NCBI GenBank assembly: GCA_051453625.1
Contig: JBOZIK010000001.1
Span: forward strand, 247,276,377-247,323,707
Direction: 5' to 3'
DNA from: Welwitschia mirabilis
Lineage: Eukaryota; Gnetophyta; Gnetopsida; Welwitschiales
Length of the DNA: 47,331 nt
Part shown: piece by piece, positions 1-11,279 of the stretch
Layout of the letters: each line of letters begins with the position of its first letter
How positions within the stretch are numbered: position 1 is the first letter of the stretch
Position numbers and translations under genes: made by a program
Notes under the pieces: generated by a model
What the model saw: only the letters and a program-made list of their open reading frames with translations
Told to the model about the DNA's origin: nothing
Database searches by the model: none

Positions 1-99
1 AATATGTTTTTAATTATACACATTACCATATACTTTTAGGGTACATACTTTATTTATCTCCTTCTTCTTTTCATTTTCCTATCCCCATCCTTAAGTCAT

Positions 100-360
100 G
101 TTATAAAACTAATTAATGGCTTCTTCCACTTCTTGGACATTATTTATCTTGATGCTTCTTATACATAATAAGTCTAATTTTTTTAAACGTTGACTCTATA
201 GTCCTCTAAAGAAACCTTAACTAATTTCCTAGATGTGATTCTATGGTTTAGACATTTAGCTAATAATATGTTATACCTACCCATGAATTCATCAAATCTT
301 TTATTATCTCTCTGTTTAATGTTTAAGATTTATTCCCTGAGAAACCATCCTTATCGATTG
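100..360 (-). pseudogene. Possible Ty3/gypsy gag capsid remnant
   Basis: On the reverse strand one frame reads a short stretch containing FDEFMGRYNILLAKCLN and then KLVKV, followed after a shift by an EVEEAI-like stretch. This order resembles the plant Ty3/gypsy capsid domain (a YxxRFxxLAxKC core, then a VEVFLxGL segment, then a TLEEA segment). Stops and at least one frameshift break it. The frame runs into the assembly gap that starts at 433, so the upstream part is not visible. I could not decide the clade. A chance match in AT-rich DNA is possible. Confidence 0.35.
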
Positions 361-432
361 AAATTTGACTAGGAAAGAATTTTTTAAGAGTTCATCATAA
401 ACTAAAGGCATGATTAGGATTCTTATAATACC

Positions 433-1168
433 NNNNNNNNNNNNNNNNNNNNNNNNNNNNNNNNNNNNNNNNNNNNNNNNNNNNNNNNNNNNNNNNNNNN
501 NNNNNNNNNNNNNNNNNNNNNNNNNNNNNNNNNNNNNNNNNNNNNNNNNNNNNNNNNNNNNNNNNNNNNNNNNNNNNNNNNNNNNNNNNNNNNNNNNNNN
601 NNNNNNNNNNNNNNNNNNNNNNNNNNNNNNNNNNNNNNNNNNNNNNNNNNNNNNNNNNNNNNNNNNNNNNNNNNNNNNNNNNNNNNNNNNNNNNNNNNNN
701 NNNNNNNNNNNNNNNNNNNNNNNNNNNNNNNNNNNNNNNNNNNNNNNNNNNNNNNNNNNNNNNNNNNNNNNNNNNNNNNNNNNNNNNNNNNNNNNNNNNN
801 NNNNNNNNNNNNNNNNNNNNNNNNNNNNNNNNNNNNNNNNNNNNNNNNNNNNNNNNNNNNNNNNNNNNNNNNNNNNNNNNNNNNNNNNNNNNNNNNNNNN
901 NNNNNNNNNNNNNNNNNNNNNNNNNNNNNNNNNNNNNNNNNNNNNNNNNNNNNNNNNNNNNNNNNNNNNNNNNNNNNNNNNNNNNNNNNNNNNNNNNNNN
1001 NNNNNNNNNNNNNNNNNNNNNNNNNNNNNNNNNNNNNNNNNNNNNNNNNNNNNNNNNNNNNNNNNNNNNNNNNNNNNNNNNNNNNNNNNNNNNNNNNNNN
1101 NNNNNNNNNNNNNNNNNNNNNNNNNNNNNNNNNNNNNNNNNNNNNNNNNNNNNNNNNNNNNNNNNNNN
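433..1168. other. Assembly gap, 736 N
   Basis: All bases are N. The length is not a round number, so it is either an estimated gap or a masked stretch. Open frames called across it are artefacts. Confidence 0.99.
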
Positions 1169-2504
1169 CTCCATCATCTTCCTAATAGCATCCTATTACA
1201 ACTTTCTTTTTAGGCCTTTTTATTTGAAGTATTTGAGAAGATTCACCTTATAAGTAAGGTAATGTAAAAATGTTATGAAATTATTGATAAAATTCATTCA
1301 TCAATTTGAAAAAGATTTATTCCTTTACCCCTTTCCAAGGGTTACTTCCTCCTCCATAGAATCTTGTTTTTCTACTTCTATTTTAATATTATTTCTAGTC
1401 CACTAATTTATATCATATTTATGTGGGTGTCTAACATATGTTTCTCTTTCATCTTATTATTTTCCTTAAATATCTTGCTAGATCATAGTTTTTGTCATCT
1501 TAGCTAGTTGACTTTAGAGTGGTCATCCTTTTAGCATCAAAATGATGGGTGCTTATGTGATGAAATAATTTCATAAAATATTATAAAATAATATAAAATA
1601 TTGTTATAAAATTATAGAAACTATACTACTATTAAGCTAAAATAAACTCACAACATTAAATAAAAATTATTAAAGGATTACTAAAGAACTAGTTTAGATT
1701 TAACTACTTAATGCAAAATGCATCATCACGATAGTCTCATGATGAAGTTACTTGAACTAGTTAGGTTGGTTTATTATTACTAAGTTATTATATACATATG
1801 TTATAATAGGAAGAAATGAAGAAAGTAGTGAAACATAATAGAAACTAGATGAGATGCTATACAACACTTATTTCTAAGTAATATTAATTATTATACTTTA
1901 TGTTTAGCTGCACAAATAAGAGCAAATAGAAACAATATTAGTTTTTTAAGTAATAGAACATGCAAAAAATAATACTCAAATATGATTTTTAACTTTATAT
2001 TGAAATATAAATTATTATATAAAGATGCATTAAGAAAATTTGTGTTTTTCTTTGTAGGTAATACCTTAGAGTATGAAAAATTCTATTGCATTGTTTACAG
2101 GATAGCTAGAGCTCCCTTTCTTGACCTTCTTGCTTAATTTAGTTATACAACTTTCTACTAAAATGATTCCCAATTTTGATGATGATTCATTTCTTATACC
2201 CTTATTTAATTTTTTGGTTTTATTCTTTACTTATTAGGAATAGGTATATAGTTGACATTATTACTACTTTTTCATCACCATAGCCTTCTCTCTTATCTTC
2301 ATGCCAAATGGCATTTTATATCTAAAACACAATAATAAAATATATTACTAACCTATTAACATATAAACTAACTAACTTATTGTTTTGTAAGTATATTAAT
2401 AAAGAAAAACATCTATTGTTATTTAAAATGCATAGTTAAGATAACTAATAGACTTCATTAATAAGTAAGACTTATATCAAAATTTATCATCATTAATCTT
2501 AGAC
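1169..2504. other. Unassigned AT-rich DNA left of the copia LTR
   Basis: I see no coding remnant here. The stretch 1687-1766 has a loose inverted repeat: AACTAGTT at both ends and CATCAT/ATGATG around the centre. A TGTT at 1602 sits where the full 5' LTR of the copia element might start, but it does not resemble the 3' LTR start at 15781, so the LTR border is not placed there. Confidence 0.4.
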
Positions 2505-3196
2505 CTATTGTCTACATCTTTTATTCTTGGATCCTACATCATTGCATCATTTATTAGTACTTATGATCATGATGATAATAAGGAACTCATGATATTCTAG
2601 AAGATACATCATTCAGGCTTTTTGTTGTATTTGTTTGTTAGATATTACATTTTTTAACTATATCATTCTTCAATATTATTATATAATTCATTCTTCTATT
2701 ATCAAATCTTAACGATCCCTTGCTAGTATTTCTTATTATAAGGCAACCCTTAGACAATGTCCTTTATGAATGCCTATGAGCACTATTGTTAGATTTCCTT
2801 AAGGGGAAGAGGTTGCTTACTTTCAAGGAACATCTCACTTTGTAGTTGTATGTGTGTACACATTTTTAATATTATGTTATTATTTTCTCAAGGGGAAGAG
2901 TTTGTGACCTCATGAAGAGTATTTCACTTTGTGGTTATTCCTATAAGTACATTGATATTTACCTAAGGAAAAGAGAGTGCTACTTTATGAGGAAACTCTT
3001 ATATTATTGTAAAGTTAGTGGTAAGATAAAACCATTATTCTTTATAGGTTAAAAATATTTAGATGTATGAGAGGAAGCTACCCTTTGTGTGTTAAGATAC
3101 CCAGGTTGGAAAACAATGTTATCTTAATAAGGTATTTATTATACTTTTTTTAATTTATTATTAGAAAATTTTCTCATTTAAGTTTAACAATCTTCA
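2505..3196 (+). repeat. Right part of a copia 5' LTR
   Basis: This stretch aligns by eye along its whole length with 16607-17384, starting at a shared CTACATCTTT and ending just before a primer binding site. Shared blocks include AAGGGGAAGAG, CATCTCACTTTGTAGTTGTA and AGGTATTTATTATACT. The left half of the LTR (the counterpart of 15781-16606) was not found upstream, so this copy seems truncated or replaced before 2505. It carries three internal tandem units (starting near 2801, 2890 and 2965), against four in the other copy. Confidence 0.85.
2799..3035 (+). repeat. Three-unit tandem repeat inside the 5' LTR
   Basis: Units of about 75-89 bp begin with an AAGGGGAAGAG-like block at 2801, 2890 and 2965. 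Each carries a CTCAYTTTGTRGTTGTA-like block and a following T-rich arm. The 3' LTR has four such units. Confidence 0.7.
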
Positions 3197-3198
3197 AG

Positions 3199-3210
3199 TG
3201 GTATTAAAGT
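3199..3210 (+). other. Primer binding site, Met-tRNA type
   Basis: TGGTATTAAAGT lies two bases after the LTR end. It matches the usual plant copia primer site TGGTATCAGAGC with changes consistent with decay (C to T and G to A). It fixes the + orientation of the element and the LTR border. Confidence 0.75.
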
Positions 3211-3282
3211 ATGTACTTATAAAAGGAGTAACTTCCTTGCTTGAACTCTAGGATAAGTTTTATTTGTCAAACCTCTACTCTA

Positions 3283-3374
3283 TGATGGGATAAACTATGC
3301 TTATTGGTAGATGAAAATGCAACTGTACTATTTTGATGTGTATTTATCTAATTGTTATGTCCTTATTCAAATCT
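3283..3374 (+). pseudogene. Copia gag, N-terminal fragment (split by insertion)
   Basis: The frame from 3296 reads YAYW, a TAG stop, then MKMQLYYFDVYLSNCYV. SIRE-like copia gag proteins open with an NYAYWKxRMKxxL...D.W....NG pattern at the same distance from the primer site, so this is the gag start. It breaks off near 3374, where the Athila-like element begins. The reading resumes past 10261. The remaining piece is about 30 codons of a gag that is normally several hundred. Confidence 0.65.
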
Positions 3375-4587
3375 TGTCAATCATAAATATTTGCACAAAC
3401 ATAACACACTAATATAGACAAGAGTGAACTCAAATATCATAATCTGTCAAAAGCACTAGTCTCAAATCTAGAGAATTAATTTAAGTAATGTATTTTATGT
3501 TTTTTTAATGTTTTAATAATGAAAATAACAATCCAAGAAAATAAACACACTATGCAATGTAAATAAAATATACTCTAAATGTAATATCTGTCTGACTAAT
3601 AACTCTCTATCACTAAAATCAGCCTTGTATCACCTAGATTAATTAAGAAAACTATCACTAACTATAAGTAATCTGGGCTATTAAGTACATTAAACATAAC
3701 ATGGAAAACATGCAATTATTAATATAGAAAGTATAAAATGCAATGCAATATAAGATCCTAAAGTAATGATTTCAACATTAACAAAGGTTTTCCTTGATGA
3801 CCTATATTAATTATGAAACTATCATGAAATAATAACCAACATAAATCATAAGGGACATGCATATGATTAAAACTAAAAGAAGTTTTCATTAGAAGTCAAA
3901 CCAATATATTGTTACAAAGTAACAGAACCTCAATAAAGGAGACATAGTATAACACCAAGGAAGACTCCTCTCTGCAACTAATGGATGGACCTTCTACTCT
4001 TTAATATCTTGTCACAAGATTTTTAAATGCTAAAGAAGATGATTGGAGTCCAGGATAAATGTAGTATTTATTTACAATAAGAGACTCTAAAAATAGTAAA
4101 TCTGAAAGATGAAAAAAAAAAACCTAATAGTGCATAGAAGGCACATGAACATCCCATAATTTTGGTTAATTTTGATGCATTAATTAATTTTAGTTATCTT
4201 TCTAATGACCATTTAGACAATGGCCGAGATGATGCCATGTTAAAACAAGTCCACGTTAGCATGGAACTTTAGTTAAGTTAGCATCCTAATTAGCAAGTTT
4301 TATTTTCTTATAATATTATCTAAATGATGGAGGGGATGAGAGGCTTTAAAAGTTCTGTAATTAATTAAAATTAGCCTTAAATATTATTAATTCCTCCTAA
4401 AAATTTAAAGTATCAAAATTGATAGAAAATTCTTTCAAATGTGCTAGTACTTATGTACTTTTGTGATTTTCTCTTTGACTCTTATTAAACATTATTTTTT
4501 TACTTAAACATATTTAGAAGTCCTACAAAAGTACTTAAAATACCCATAAAAGAAATCCAATTTGGCACTGCAATATATATCCTTACT
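3375..4587 (-). repeat. Athila-like 3' LTR
   Basis: The part 4221-4587 matches 9927-10256. The left border is inferred. If correct, the LTR is about 1.2 kb, within the usual range for Athila elements. The other copy is shorter because a second element interrupts it. Confidence 0.6.
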
Positions 4588-7500
4588 TATCTTTGTTAGT
4601 CTTTGACAAAATTAACAAACAACTATAATTGCAAGCCAAATTAACTAAGATAAATAATAGCTAGGGATATTTAAATAAATTTCAAATAATTTATTATATA
4701 GGATTAAATATCAAAATGAAATATACTGAATATTATAACTTGATAAATAATGTGACCATGTTGTCATCTGATATGTTGTCTAAACAATTAGAGGGATGAT
4801 AAGCTTTTTAAAATCATTCTATAAAATCAAATGCTTGTAACTATACTTATCAAAACAAAGGATTCAAATACTAACCAGTGAATTAGCTTTCCATTTAAAA
4901 CATTTAGCACATCGATGAAATATAGGTAAAAATATCATAACTAAATAATTATCATAAGATATAATCATAATAACTTAGATAAATGATGTGCATGTACAAT
5001 TAAAAAAAGTGGAAACTCAAAAATAATATTCATAATTCAAATATTAAGTTTTTAAGCATAATCTATAAGAGAAAGTATATCAAAAATATATAGTCATAAC
5101 ATTATTCCCTTATCTATGGTTTCATGAATTTCTTGAACTACCCCTACAAGAAAAAAAATTACAAGTATTTTATTAGTACATGATTTAGTAAAAAGTATCC
5201 ATAATGTATATCACTCAAATGGTAGGCATTCATAATCATGTTCATAGTGTTCATAAGATGAAAATGCAAATTAAGTACAACTAAGAAAAATAGACGAGAC
5301 TAGGAACAATATTCTATACATGAAGAGAAGGGTCAAATAGTATCCATAATGTATATCACTCAAACAGTAGGCATTCATAATCATATTCATACTATCCATA
5401 ATATGAAAATGCAAATTAAGTACAATTAAGAAAAATAGATGGAACTAGGCACAATATTTTAAACATGAAGAGAATGGTCAAATTTAGTCTGAAAAAGATG
5501 AAACATGAAAATAATAATGAACAAAGAATATCAGTGGATCATCCACTTGGTCATCTGGATGACAAGGAGGATTATAAGGCTTTTCAAAGGATGAGAAAAA
5601 TTGGAAGTAGTAGTAGAAGAAGTTAAGCTTAAATGGTATTGTGGAGATTACAAAAATTATTAAAAAACATAAAAAATGGAAGGTGGCTAAGAATCATAAT
5701 GAATAAGGCATTATAAAAGAGGTAAATGCATCAAAACTAAAAATATGCCATGAAATTACAATCATTGGATGCATTAAAACTAAAAAATAATATGAAAGAA
5801 CTAAAAAAAAAAAAAACTAAGAGAATAGATGGGGAAATTTATAATCATAAACTAAACAAATATTATTTTTTAAAAATAGTTAACTTCTATAAAGGAAAAT
5901 TACAAAAAAAAAAATCAATAAGGAAACTACTAAATGATTATATCCTAACTATTTATGATGAAAAAGTATAGAAATAACTTTGAGAACCAAAGAAAATATC
6001 AAAAAAAAGGGAATAGACAACTTAGAAACATTAAGAATATTGTTTGTCTCATCTGAATTCAAACCTAGAAAATCCTCATAAAAGGAATCATAAAATCACT
6101 TGATTAAAGATGCATGACATAATGCAAAAACTTCACAAAGTACCACTCAAATAGGCAGTAGTTATGATAATGCCAAGTAACTAATATTCTCAAACAATAA
6201 ATGATAAGGTCAAAAGCTACTTAAAATTGGACTGACCTACTTATACCTTAAAACACATCTAAGTCCTTAAAAGTAAAATGATTATGTAGGAAACAAGTAG
6301 TGCCTATGATGATACTAATAACACCACTAATCTTATAGATTGGAAGTATCTATTATTTATCCATGGTTAGGGAAGTGTAACAATAATAAAAGAAGTAGGT
6401 AACTATGAAGAATAATCAACTAATCCCCCAATGAAGTTCTCACAACTATCAATACTATTAAAGGACCCTCTTAAAAAATTTACCTTAGTGTGGTAAGATA
6501 TTATGGTGATCATGTATTTAGCACAAAAACTATAGATCACAATGATTATTCTTCTCTTTTTTTATATTTTTACCATTTCTTAAAAATAAATTTTACATAA
6601 CCACATGCTCTTGAAGATGAAGGTGAAGAAATGAGATGAAAAATGAGAAAGAACACCCCTAAACAACCAAAGACTCATACCATTAAGAGAAAACATTAAA
6701 AAACAAAGAATCTTCCTTCAAAATAAGTTCATAGATATTTGAATGTCTTAAGATCAGGTGGATCTAATCTTACACTTTGAAATTCCTAAGTAAAGATCAC
6801 TAGTCATGATAATTTTATAAAGTGAAACATTAGTCAAGATTTAAATATATTCAAATGATAGAATAATGTCCACAAAAAAAATTGGCTAAGCAATAACTTA
6901 GATAATGGTAGAAGAACTTTTAAAATAAGTGCTTTTATCATGTTGAAGGTTTGATAACTCATGGATTTGTAACCCTTATTAAAGTTTTTGAATTCCTCTA
7001 GTTTTCAAATTGGAAATATTAACTAAATCATTAAAAAGGTATTTTTACTAAAATATAAAGATCTAACCATCTAGAGGTTAACTTGCTAATAAAAACCAAA
7101 TACAAAAACACAACAACATGAAATCAAAAGGAAATATAAAGCAAACCAAAAACAAGTTTTATTCATATTCTAAATCCTACATAATACTTTATTTGAAAGA
7201 AAGAAAAAGAAATGTTTATTTTCCTAAGACTATGATTTTAGGGTAATGTAATTTCTTGAAAAAATAAGAATAAAAAAAAAATAGACCAATTAATAAAATA
7301 TAAAAGGTACATATTCATGATAAGGTAATAATTTAAATTCACAAAAATTATTTGTTATATGAGAGATAAAGAGTTTAGATAGTTCATGAAAGAATACTCT
7401 CTTATCGAATGCATGGTAGGAATAATTCCAAATATAGATTTTATCAAAATATTGATGTTGAGGATGAAAAATATTAATGGTACTATTAGAAATAAAAAAT

Positions 7501-7900
7501 TTTGTAAAAAGCTTCTTAGGATGAATCACGAAGGTAGGCTTAATGTACTTAAGAAGTTTCTTAAGTCTCAATTCTAAGTATGTATTAGAAAAAAGATACG
7601 TTTTTATAAAATTTAAAAGTCCAAGATATCTAAAGTCATACTTTAGAAAAGAGTTATCATTAGAGTCATAAGCTAAAGTGGTCTTGGTAGAAAAGAAAGG
7701 ATGTTTCTTTGAATATTTTTAAGAGAATGTGATGGAGAAACATGGGAAGATTTATTAAATTAATTTGCTATATTAGAAAGGATAGGTCTATTTTTTATCA
7801 AGTTTTGTTGACATTCTATGGGTTCTTCATTAATACTACTCTCCTTATGGTTTTCATTTTCTTATTGTTTTAAATCGTTTTTGTACTTTTCTTTTTAATG
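4588..7900. other. Unassigned interior of the Athila-like element
   Basis: This stretch lies between the 3' LTR and the protease remnant, where RT, RNase H, integrase and any 3' ORF should be. I could not recognise any of them on either strand. An open frame at 5750-5971 (+, 73 codons) is Lys- and Asn-rich with poly-A runs and looks like low-complexity chance. It contains the 145-bp tandem duplication at 5194-5483. Confidence 0.4.
5194..5483. repeat. 145-bp tandem duplication
   Basis: Two units begin with AGTATCCATAATGTATATCA, at 5194 and 5339. Both contain GTAGGCATTCATAATCAT, AAAATGCAAATTAAGTACAA and a GAAGAGAA block near the end. They differ at a modest number of positions, so the duplication is younger than the insertion or has been copied with it. 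Confidence 0.9.
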
Positions 7901-8109
7901 ACTATATCTTTTCTTCTTTTATTATTACTATTTTTATTTTTTTTTTTTTTCGACTTTCATTCGAGACTATAGACCAAATGATTATAGTGGATGATGATGC
8001 TTATAAGATAATTTCTCAATTAAGTTTACATATCGGACTTTCTTCTTTTTAACAATTTTTACTTCTTCACTCTTATGATCAAAGCTATTTATTTCTATTG
8101 GATTATTCT

Positions 8110-8640
8110 GCATAGTTGAGACTTGTAGAGTTCTTAATATCTCTTTAACTAGGTAAAGTTGTATAAATAAAGCTAATTTAGCTCCTTTTTATAGGATTTC
8201 CTAATCATCCATATCTTTCTTTGCATCATTGAAAACTCTAATAGTGTACTTTTTGTTCCCAATGTAACATTTCATTAATCTAGTTCGTGTGTCTCTAATG
8301 TAATAAGTAGTTGTATAAAAGGCTCCTCCTAAACGTAGTGGGTAACTTCCATCATGTTATACTTCAATTACAACCATATCTATCGGGTAGTAAGCTTCTC
8401 CTATTTGGATGACTAAGTTTTTAATAATACCTATAGGTTTCTTGGTTAATATATTGACTAATTTTAAGATGATTTATATATGTTTAATTCTTTCTTCTAA
8501 CCCAAGTCTTTTACAAACATGAAGAAGCGTGATGTTTACACTTGCTGCTATGTTAATTAAAGCTTTTCTAATTTAATTATTCCTTTCTAAAGTACCACTT
8601 ACTGTATCTACCCTAGGGTCTTTAAATTTAGGTTCTTTTT
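8110..8640 (-). pseudogene. Athila-type retropepsin (aspartic protease) remnant
   Basis: The reverse strand reads KALINIAASVN (about 8537-8578), then a CKRLGLEE segment, then PIGIIKNLVIQIGEAYYPID followed by MVVIEV, then LRLGGAFYTT and a YTIRVFND-like segment. These follow the order of the Athila gag-pol protease: KALIDLGASVN, YxxLGLGEL, PRGIIEDVLVQVDxFYxPVDF, ILGRPFLAT, LTLRVxDE. The catalytic D-S/L-G triad has become N-I-A, so it is dead even before the stops. Upstream on the same strand, a KDPR...GTLERN stretch matches the DPGxFTIPCxIG lead-in. In life the protease would cut the polyprotein during particle maturation. Confidence 0.85.
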
Positions 8641-8649
8641 AAATGACTC

Positions 8650-9270
8650 ATTTATATATAGATTGTGCAAAGAAGACTCTACTAGGTATAGTACATTTTT
8701 GTTTCTTTGAACTAGGACTTTTTACAACTTAGCATACATTGGATTTTATTATAAGAGTTTCTAAAAGGATGAGTTAATATTATCATCTTGAATTAGAGCT
8801 CTTAAGTTCTCATCAAAAGTAGGATTCGTATTAAGCTAAGGGCTAGCTTATCTTTTTCTTTTATTCTTTCATGAAGTCTCATCTAAATCTAAAAGGAAAG
8901 TATATGTCTCTAATATTTCTTTATCATTCTTTCCTTACCTTCTTCATCATTTTTGGAGGTTAAAGTATTATGGATAGTTGGTGTTGTATTAATTGCTTTA
9001 TAATCTCTTTTTGAATTTGAGAAAAAATAAGTTGTAAAAGAACCTTGTAGACTTTTATTAACTAACATTGTTTGTTAAAACATATTAACTAAATTTTCCT
9101 TGATTTTATTGGAGTGATTAAGGTAATGTTTGTGACTCATATATGATTAAGGTTATGTTTGTAATCCATTTAGTTGTGCATGAGATATGGCTTTAAAGAG
9201 TTTATCCCATATGAAGGGTTCCTATTAGCCATAGGAATGAATCTCTAAATAAGTGGGTAGTTTTGACACC
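8650..9270 (-). pseudogene. Athila-like gag C-terminal remnant
   Basis: Directly upstream of the protease on the - strand are broken frames with a KENLVNM segment and, further on, SKRDYKAIN. Athila gag tails have a coiled LExLLxxF region and then a (P)REHVKAITLRSG motif at this distance before the protease, so position and order fit. The residue match is weak. Several TAG and TAA stops interrupt it. Confidence 0.4.
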
Positions 9271-9479
9271 CTTCTAATAGAGCATACTATTGATTATTCA
9301 TTATTGTATTACTGAGACTTGAATATTGTATTTGAATTATTTTATTTATTCTAATGTTTTCGTCATTTGATTTTCTTGAGGATCCCTTGTTAAGCTTGGA
9401 AGACCCCTTATCTAAAACCTTGCCATGAATCATACTAGAAACTATGAAGATTATAGTTCTCACACCATACTATTTATAT

Positions 9480-9923
9480 TAAATAGATGATTAAGTGGTG
9501 CATAGAAAATACTAATTTATCTTGCCAAGGAGGGAATTTGAAAATGATGATTTTATCATCTTGTGCATGAAAAATTATTAAAATGAAGTGATTTGTTCAT
9601 CCTTATAATTTGTATTCTATTATATATTATGATTGGCTTTTAAAATATGACATTATTATGATACTTGTACTATCTTAGAAACAAGGAAGTTTTTATTTTC
9701 TTATGTATTTAAACATTAAGTAACTTATTTATCTTCTTTATCTTCAAAAATTACTTAAGAATGTATTTTGGCATGCATATAGATTTATTTAAGTATTGTT
9801 AGCTTATATATCTAATAAAAGTGTTTGTAAAAAACTAAGATTTTAGATGTGAAAAGCTAGATCATTACATTTGATATAAGAGCTTATAGAAATTTTTAAG
9901 TATGAAAATTTTGGGGTATTACA
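9480..9923 (-). repeat. Tekay/Del-like LTR fragment inside the Athila 5' LTR
   Basis: Read on the - strand, the sequence starts TGTAATACCCCAAAATTTTC and shortly after has TGTAATGATCTAGCTTTTC. Both fit the decayed opening of Tekay/Del chromovirus LTRs (TGTAATACCCCGAAATTTT and TGTAACGACCCxCTTTTC). Between them lies CTCTTATATCAAATG, matching the CTCTGATACCAATG commonly found there. It abuts the Athila LTR copy at about 9924-9927. The left limit is a guess; no matching coding part was found. Confidence 0.5.
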
Positions 9924-9926
9924 ATA

Positions 9927-10256
9927 TCAGCATGCATATTTGATCTTCTCAACATCTGAGTTAGCAAGTGCTATCATCTTGTAATGTCATCCAGATGATG
10001 AAGGAAACAATAGGCTTTTAAAGCCCTTCAATCAAATAAAATTGGCCTTAAATATCATTAATTCCTCCTTAAAATGTAAAGTATCATAATTAATTCAAAA
10101 TGCTTTCAAATGTACTAGTACTTGCAAATTTTTGTTATTTTTTCCTTAATTGTCAATAATCATCATTTTCCACTTAAACTTATCTAAAAGTGTTACAAAA
10201 CTAGTCAAAATAAGCCATCAAAAATATATAATTTTACATTGCAACATGTACTTACA
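9927..10256 (-). repeat. Athila-like 5' LTR, truncated
   Basis: Matches 4221-4587 by eye. The shared blocks are TAGCAAG, AATTCCTCCT, TTTCAAATGTRCTAGTACTT and CTTAYTT/CTTACA at the end. It is cut short at its left side by the Tekay-like piece. Confidence 0.75.
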
Positions 10257-10261
10257 ATCCT

Positions 10262-11030
10262 GTGAGTTTTAGATATGTAAAGCATAGAAGAAGGATATAC
10301 AAATTCCACAAAAACTATAACAGATGTTGTAGGTAACACCATCACAAGTAAAGAAAACATTAGGAAGAGTAAGAGAAAGCAGCCTTGATGTATGATTTTA
10401 AAGACAAAAATGATCTTTATTTAGCTCCAACAATGAAGGAGTTCAATAGAATAGTAGGTCATAATACAACATAAGAGATCTAGAATATTTTAGCTAAAAC
10501 ATATAAATGTGCTTCTGTTTTGAAATAATTAAAGCTTCTTGTATGGAGGAATGAGTTCAAAAATCTTAAAATGAATAAAAAAGAGAGAGTTTATGAGCAC
10601 TTCACAAGAGTTTCTAACATTGTAAACATAATACATTGCATTAGTAAAAGTATTCTATAAGCCAAGGTAATACAAAAAGTTGTTATATCTCTAACACCTA
10701 AATACAAGCTCAAGACTATAGCTATCTAAGAGTTAAGAGATTTGGACTCCATGAAAATAGAAGAGCTATAAAGTGCTCTAATATCATATGAAATAAATCT
10801 CATGTAATATGGTATCTTAGAAAAAAATATCAATGCTCTTAAAGCTAGTGAAAGCTTAAAAGAAAAGACAAAATAAGAACCTAAAGAAGATGATTCTAAA
10901 AATAAGATAGGTGAAGAAATTGTTCTGATCATAAGGCGGGTGAAAATACTTCTTTCACATAAGAATAATAAAAAGAAAAACTTCAAAAAATCATTCAAAT
11001 TTTAAGCCAAATGTAAGTTTAAAGGTAAGT
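10262..11030 (+). pseudogene. Copia (SIRE-like) gag, main part
   Basis: Reading resumes after the nested insertion. In order there are an SIEEGYTNSTKT segment, then DKNDLYLAPTMKEFNRIVG, then LLVWRNEFKNLKMNKKERVY followed by EHFTRVSNIVN, then VVISLTPKYKLKTIAI and LRDLDSMKIEEL. These match the plant copia gag core (…NEFxRIxxxxTAxEIW, LLxxxYExFKMxxxEsIxxMFTRFTxIxN, ILRSLPxxWxxKVTAIxEAKDLxxLxLEELIGSLMTyE). Gag forms the particle shell. Several stops and frameshifts break it, and I see no intact zinc knuckle. Together with 3283-3374 this was one gene. Confidence 0.85.
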
Positions 11031-11279
11031 ATTCTGGTAACACTTCTTTTTCTTCTAAATCTAATATTCCAAACTAGAATGTTATTTTGTGGAGGACAAG
11101 GACATATAGCCTTGAAATGTTTAGTGCTAATAAAATATTAAAAAAGAATAAGAAACAACCAAAGAAAAGGAAATATTTCTTTACAAGATGGATTTATGAT
11201 AAAAAAAGAAATAGAAGTTGGAATGCCTAAAAATAAAATATCTCATCCTTTCTACATGGCTATTATACATATTCAAGAG

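Larger units (their letters stand above)
3375..10256 (-). mobile_element. Nested Ty3/gypsy Athila-like element
   Basis: The element lies on the - strand inside the copia gag. Related sequences at both ends (about 4200-4587 and 9927-10256) are its LTRs; both have blocks such as AATTCCTCCT and TTTCAAATGTRCTAGTACTT. Between them a - strand Athila-type protease and a gag tail can be read. RT and integrase were not found and may be deleted or too worn in the 4.6-7.9 kb interior. The left border at 3375 (AATCT then TGTC) and the right border at 10256 (TTACA then ATCCT) are inferred from where the gag reading stops and restarts. The flanking five bases, AATCT and ATCCT, do not match exactly, so the target duplication is not proven. 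Confidence 0.7.

Noticed and set aside
395-1213. Open frames on both strands across the first N run
   Set aside because: They consist almost only of N; they are artefacts of the gap.
1602-1640. TGTT at 1602 as the start of the full copia 5' LTR
   Set aside because: The distance to 3196 is right, but the sequence does not resemble the 3' LTR start at 15781, and the shared part begins only at about 2505.
5750-5971. 73-codon Lys/Asn-rich frame
   Set aside because: Contains several poly-A runs and no motif. It looks like low-complexity chance rather than a gene.
7290-7577. Overlapping open frames on both strands (93 codons -, 63 codons +)
   Set aside because: Both are AT-driven and show no family motif. 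They overlap each other, and neither continues in a wider reading.
10726-10998. 90-codon frame on the - strand
   Set aside because: Antisense shadow of the copia gag, whose + strand reading has clear family motifs.
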